The notes beneath the pieces were generated by a model. It saw only the letters and a list, made by a program, of their open reading frames with translations, searched no databases and was not told where the DNA came from. From contig NZ_CP058316.1 in NCBI RefSeq assembly GCF_013389665.1, forward strand, positions 2,604,001 to 2,668,000: a stretch of 64,000 nt of DNA. Direction: 5' to 3'. Source of the DNA: Microbacterium oleivorans. GTDB taxonomy: Bacteria > Actinomycetota > Actinomycetes > Actinomycetales > Microbacteriaceae. The position numbers were made by a program, and so were the translations under genes. Positions within the stretch are counted from its first letter, which is position 1, and every line of letters starts with the position of its first letter. This document shows positions 61,535-64,000 of the stretch, piece after piece.

Positions 61535-63301
61535 TCAGGAGATGGTCAGCAGGGCGTGCCCGGCGCCGACCGTCGTGCCGGGGGTCGCGTCGATGTCCCC
61601 GACGACACCGTCTTTGTGCGCCTGGATGGGCTGCTCCATCTTCATCGCCTCCAGCACGACCACCAGGTCTCCCTTGACGACCTGCTGGCCCGCCTCGACG
61701 GCGAGCTTGACGACAGTCGCCTGCATCGGCGACTTCACGGCGTCCCCGGACGCCGCGGCGCTGGCCGTGGCCGCATGCGATCGCCGCGACGGCGGGACCT
61801 GGGCGGGTCGGCCCACGGCGACCGGTGCTGCGGTGATGCGGTCGGGCAGGCTCACCTCGAGGCGCTTGCCCGCGACCTCGACGACGACCGTGTGCCGACC
61901 GGCGGGCTCGGCCGGCGCGTCGATCTCGCCGTCCCAGGCGGGGATGTCGTTGACGAACTCGGTCTCGATCCACCTCGTGTAGACGCCGAAGACGCCGTCC
62001 TCGGCGGTGAAGGCGGGGTCCCGGACCACCTTGCGGTGGAAGGGCAGCACCGTGGGCATGCCGGCGACCTCGAACTCGTCGAGCGCGCGGCGCGAGCGCT
62101 CCAGCGCCTCTTCGCGCGTGCGACCGGTGACGATGATCTTGCCGAGCATCGAGTCGAAGGCGCCCGAGACCGCGTCGCCGGCGGTCACGCCGGAATCGAG
62201 CCGGATGCCGGGCCCGCCGAAGGTCTTGAACACGTGGATGCTGCCGGGCTGGGGGAGGAAGTTCCGCCCCGGGTCCTCGCCGTTGATGCGGAACTCGATC
62301 GAGTGGCCGACCGGCTGCGGGTCGTCGTAGTCGAGCGTGCCGCCCTCGGCCAGGCGGAACTGCTCGCGCACCAGGTCGATGCCCGTGACCTCCTCCGAGA
62401 CGGGGTGCTCGACCTGCAGGCGCGTGTTCACCTCGAGGAACGAGATGGTGCCGTCGGCTCCGATGAGGAACTCGCACGTGCCCGCGCCGACGTAGCCGAC
62501 CTCGCGCAGGATCGCCTTCGAAGCGGTGTAGAGGATGTCGTTCTGCTCGGGCGTGAGGAACGGTGCCGGCGCCTCCTCGACGAGCTTCTGGTGCCGTCGC
62601 TGCAGCGAGCAGTCGCGTGTGGAGACGACGACGACATTGCCGTCGCCGTCGGCGAGGCACTGGGTCTCGACGTGGCGGGGCTTGTCGAGGTACTTCTCGA
62701 CGAAGCACTCGCCGCGGCCGAAGGCGGAGATGGCCTCGCGGGTGGCGGACTCGAACAGCTCGGCGACCTCGTCGAGCTCGCGGGCGACCTTCAGACCGCG
62801 ACCGCCGCCGCCGTAGGCGGCCTTGATGGCGATGGGCAGACCGTACTCCTGCGCGAACGCGATGACCTCGTCGGCGCCCTGGACGGGGCCGGGGGTGCCG
62901 GGTGCGAGGGGGGCGCCGACCTTCTCCGCCACATGACGGGCGGTCACCTTGTCGCCGAGAGCCTCGATGGCCTCGGGCGACGGGCCGATCCAGACCAGGC
63001 CCGCTCCGATGACGGCGCGGGCGAATTCGGCGTTCTCGGCGAGGAACCCGTAGCCGGGGTGCACCGCGTCGGCGCCGGAGCGGCGGGCGACCGAGAGGAT
63101 CTTCTCGATCGAGAGGTACGTCTCGGCGCTGGTCGCACCCTCGAGCGCATAGGCCTCGTCGGCGAGGCGGGTGTGGAGGGCGTCGCGGTCCTGGTCGGCG
63201 TAGACGGCGACCGAGGCCTTCCCGCTGTCACGAGCGGCGCGCACGATACGGACGGCGATCTCGCCGCGGTTCGCGATGAGGACCTTGGCGATATGAGGCA
63301 T
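61535..63301 (-). CDS. accA: acyl-CoA carboxylase alpha chain (biotin carboxylase plus biotin carrier)
   Basis: Carboxylates biotin with bicarbonate and ATP for acetyl- or propionyl-CoA carboxylase. The 588-residue protein begins with the biotin carboxylase domain (1-445): [28 protein letters not shown], the glycine-rich ATP loop [10 protein letters not shown] and [19 protein letters not shown] linker leads to the biotinyl domain (about 515-588) with the biotinylated lysine K554 in EAMKMEQP. This is the AccA3-type fusion of actinobacteria; the beta chain is outside the window. A TAGGCT box lies seven bases before ATG 63301. Confidence 0.95.
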   Translation of the reverse strand: MPHIAKVLIANRGEIAVRIVRAARDSGKASVAVYADQDRDALHTRLADEAYALEGATSAETYLSIEKILSVARRSGADAVHPGYGFLAENAEFARAVIGAGLVWIGPSPEAIEALGDKVTARHVAEKVGAPLAPGTPGPVQGADEVIAFAQEYGLPIAIKAAYGGGGRGLKVARELDEVAELFESATREAISAFGRGECFVEKYLDKPRHVETQCLADGDGNVVVVSTRDCSLQRRHQKLVEEAPAPFLTPEQNDILYTASKAILREVGYVGAGTCEFLIGADGTISFLEVNTRLQVEHPVSEEVTGIDLVREQFRLAEGGTLDYDDPQPVGHSIEFRINGEDPGRNFLPQPGSIHVFKTFGGPGIRLDSGVTAGDAVSGAFDSMLGKIIVTGRTREEALERSRRALDEFEVAGMPTVLPFHRKVVRDPAFTAEDGVFGVYTRWIETEFVNDIPAWDGEIDAPAEPAGRHTVVVEVAGKRLEVSLPDRITAAPVAVGRPAQVPPSRRSHAATASAAASGDAVKSPMQATVVKLAVEAGQQVVKGDLVVVLEAMKMEQPIQAHKDGVVGDIDATPGTTVGAGHALLTIS

Positions 63302-63308
63302 GGGTGCC

Positions 63309-63314
63309 AGCCTA
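63309..63314 (-). promoter_or_regulatory. -10 box of a leaderless promoter for the carboxylase gene
   Basis: TAGGCT on the minus strand is followed by seven bases and then ATG 63301. Confidence 0.45.
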
Positions 63315-63379
63315 GCGAGCGGATCGGCGCGGCTTTTGGATCACTCGCACAAAACGACGCCGCCAACCTCGGTGGAAGC

Positions 63380-64000
63380 CTACGAAGAGGCGCCGCGGTT
63401 CCACAGGTCGGTCCACGCGACGCCGAGGTCGCGCACGAGCTGCCGCAGCGTCGACAACGACATCCCCACGACCGTCGAGGGGTCGCCCTCGACGCGCGTG
63501 ATGAACGCGCCCCCCAGGCTGTCGACGGTGAACGCGCCGGCCACCTGCAGTGGCTCGCCGGATGCCACATAGGCCGAGATCTCCTCCGCGGTGACATCGT
63601 CTGCGAAGGTGACGGCCGCCTCGGCGACGGCGTGCGCCTCTCGGGGTTCCCGGCCGGGGACGAGGCGATGCACGCTGTGACCCGAGTGCAGGATGCCGGT
63701 GCCGCCCCGCATCCGCTCCCACCGCTCGGTCGCGACCTCTGCGGTGAGCGGCTTGCCGAGGACCTCGCCCGCGAAGGCGAACATCGAGTCGCCCCCGACG
63801 ACGACGCCGTCGAACCCGGGGTCGAGGCGTCTGATCGTCGATACGACGTCGGCCGCCTTTCGGCGGGCGAGCAGCAGGACGTGTTCCTCGGGCGGCAGGG
63901 TGCGTCCCTCGGCGGCCTCCACCGCCGCGACGACCGCCTCCTCGTCGACCTGCGGCGACCGCGTCTCGGGCTCGATGCCGGCCTGACGCAGGAGCATGAG
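63380..64000 (-). CDS. maf: Maf family nucleotide pyrophosphatase (5' end outside window)
   Basis: The frame is open to the right edge, so the true start (expected LASTSPARLMLLRQAG) lies outside. Visible features are PQVDEEAV, LARRKAADVV, the catalytic VVVGGDSMFAFAGEVLGKP and RWERMRGGTGILHSGHSV, then GAFTVDSLGGAFITRVEGDPSTVVGMSLSTL. Maf proteins hydrolyse non-canonical or modified NTPs; this one has the GxS/H variation of actinobacterial members. 207 codons are present of roughly 215-220. It probably precedes the carboxylase gene in the same direction with a 78-bp gap. Confidence 0.92.
   Translation of the reverse strand, partial: LMLLRQAGIEPETRSPQVDEEAVVAAVEAAEGRTLPPEEHVLLLARRKAADVVSTIRRLDPGFDGVVVGGDSMFAFAGEVLGKPLTAEVATERWERMRGGTGILHSGHSVHRLVPGREPREAHAVAEAAVTFADDVTAEEISAYVASGEPLQVAGAFTVDSLGGAFITRVEGDPSTVVGMSLSTLRQLVRDLGVAWTDLWNRGASS

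Overview
This window is a stretch of chromosome from a high-GC Gram-positive actinobacterium. It is most like Microbacterium or a close relative in Microbacteriaceae. The reasons are GC near 70% with G/C at most third positions, frequent GCATCC dipeptide codons, GTP-dependent PEP carboxykinase, a RamB/ScfR-type regulator, an LpdA-type quinone reductase, a biotin carboxylase fused to its carrier domain, and many genes whose -10 box lies 6-7 nt before the start codon (leaderless transcripts). The assignment is inferred from content, not from a 16S gene.

Layout. 1-4.3 kb (minus): end-truncated FAD-linked oxidase, small membrane protein, and an amino-sugar pair (nagA with a GH20 hexosaminidase). 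4.3-6.7 kb (plus): one-carbon genes glyA and folD behind a ZTP (pfl) riboswitch. 6.8-9.2 kb (minus): polar amino-acid ABC importer. 9.5-14.1 kb: an AlkZ-like winged-helix protein, then a RamB/ScfR-type regulator divergent from pckG. 14.2-23 kb: ABC exporter, lipoprotein, a broken rraA, rhodanese, a three-gene ABC-2 exporter, an MHS-type MFS carrier. 23-26.7 kb (minus): riboflavin operon ribD-ribE-ribBA-ribH under an FMN riboswitch. 26.8-31.8 kb (minus): Fpg/Nei glycosylase, shortened GNAT, SseB-like protein, trpS, xthA, YihY. 31.8-35.3 kb (minus): sdhCDAB.

35.5-45.1 kb (plus): manC, then a nucleoside uptake and salvage block in which a BMP lipoprotein, ATPase and two permeases lead directly into cdd, deoA and add. 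45.3-46.2 kb: a DUF559/PD-(D/E)XK orphan between related palindromic repeats. 46.3-54.7 kb: a mannitol PTS locus that also carries ptsI, ptsH and an extra EIIB, with a PRD regulator transcribed divergently. 54.7-57.3 kb: the accessory-looking part, with three repeat arrays, a 37-base G homopolymer, a GNAT and a second DUF559-like gene. 57.3-64 kb: phosphosugar mutase and purine nucleoside phosphorylase (a second salvage pair), LpdA-like flavoprotein, acyl-CoA carboxylase alpha chain, and the 3' part of maf.

Most of the window is ordinary core metabolism. The unusual features are the two riboswitches, a consistent leaderless promoter grammar, two genes that have each lost about 60-70 internal codons (rraA and a GNAT), a poly-G tract occupying a defined position inside a duplicated repeat, and intergenic repeat families that sit beside the two DUF559-like orphans. 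No tRNA, rRNA, CRISPR array, integrase or transposase was seen.
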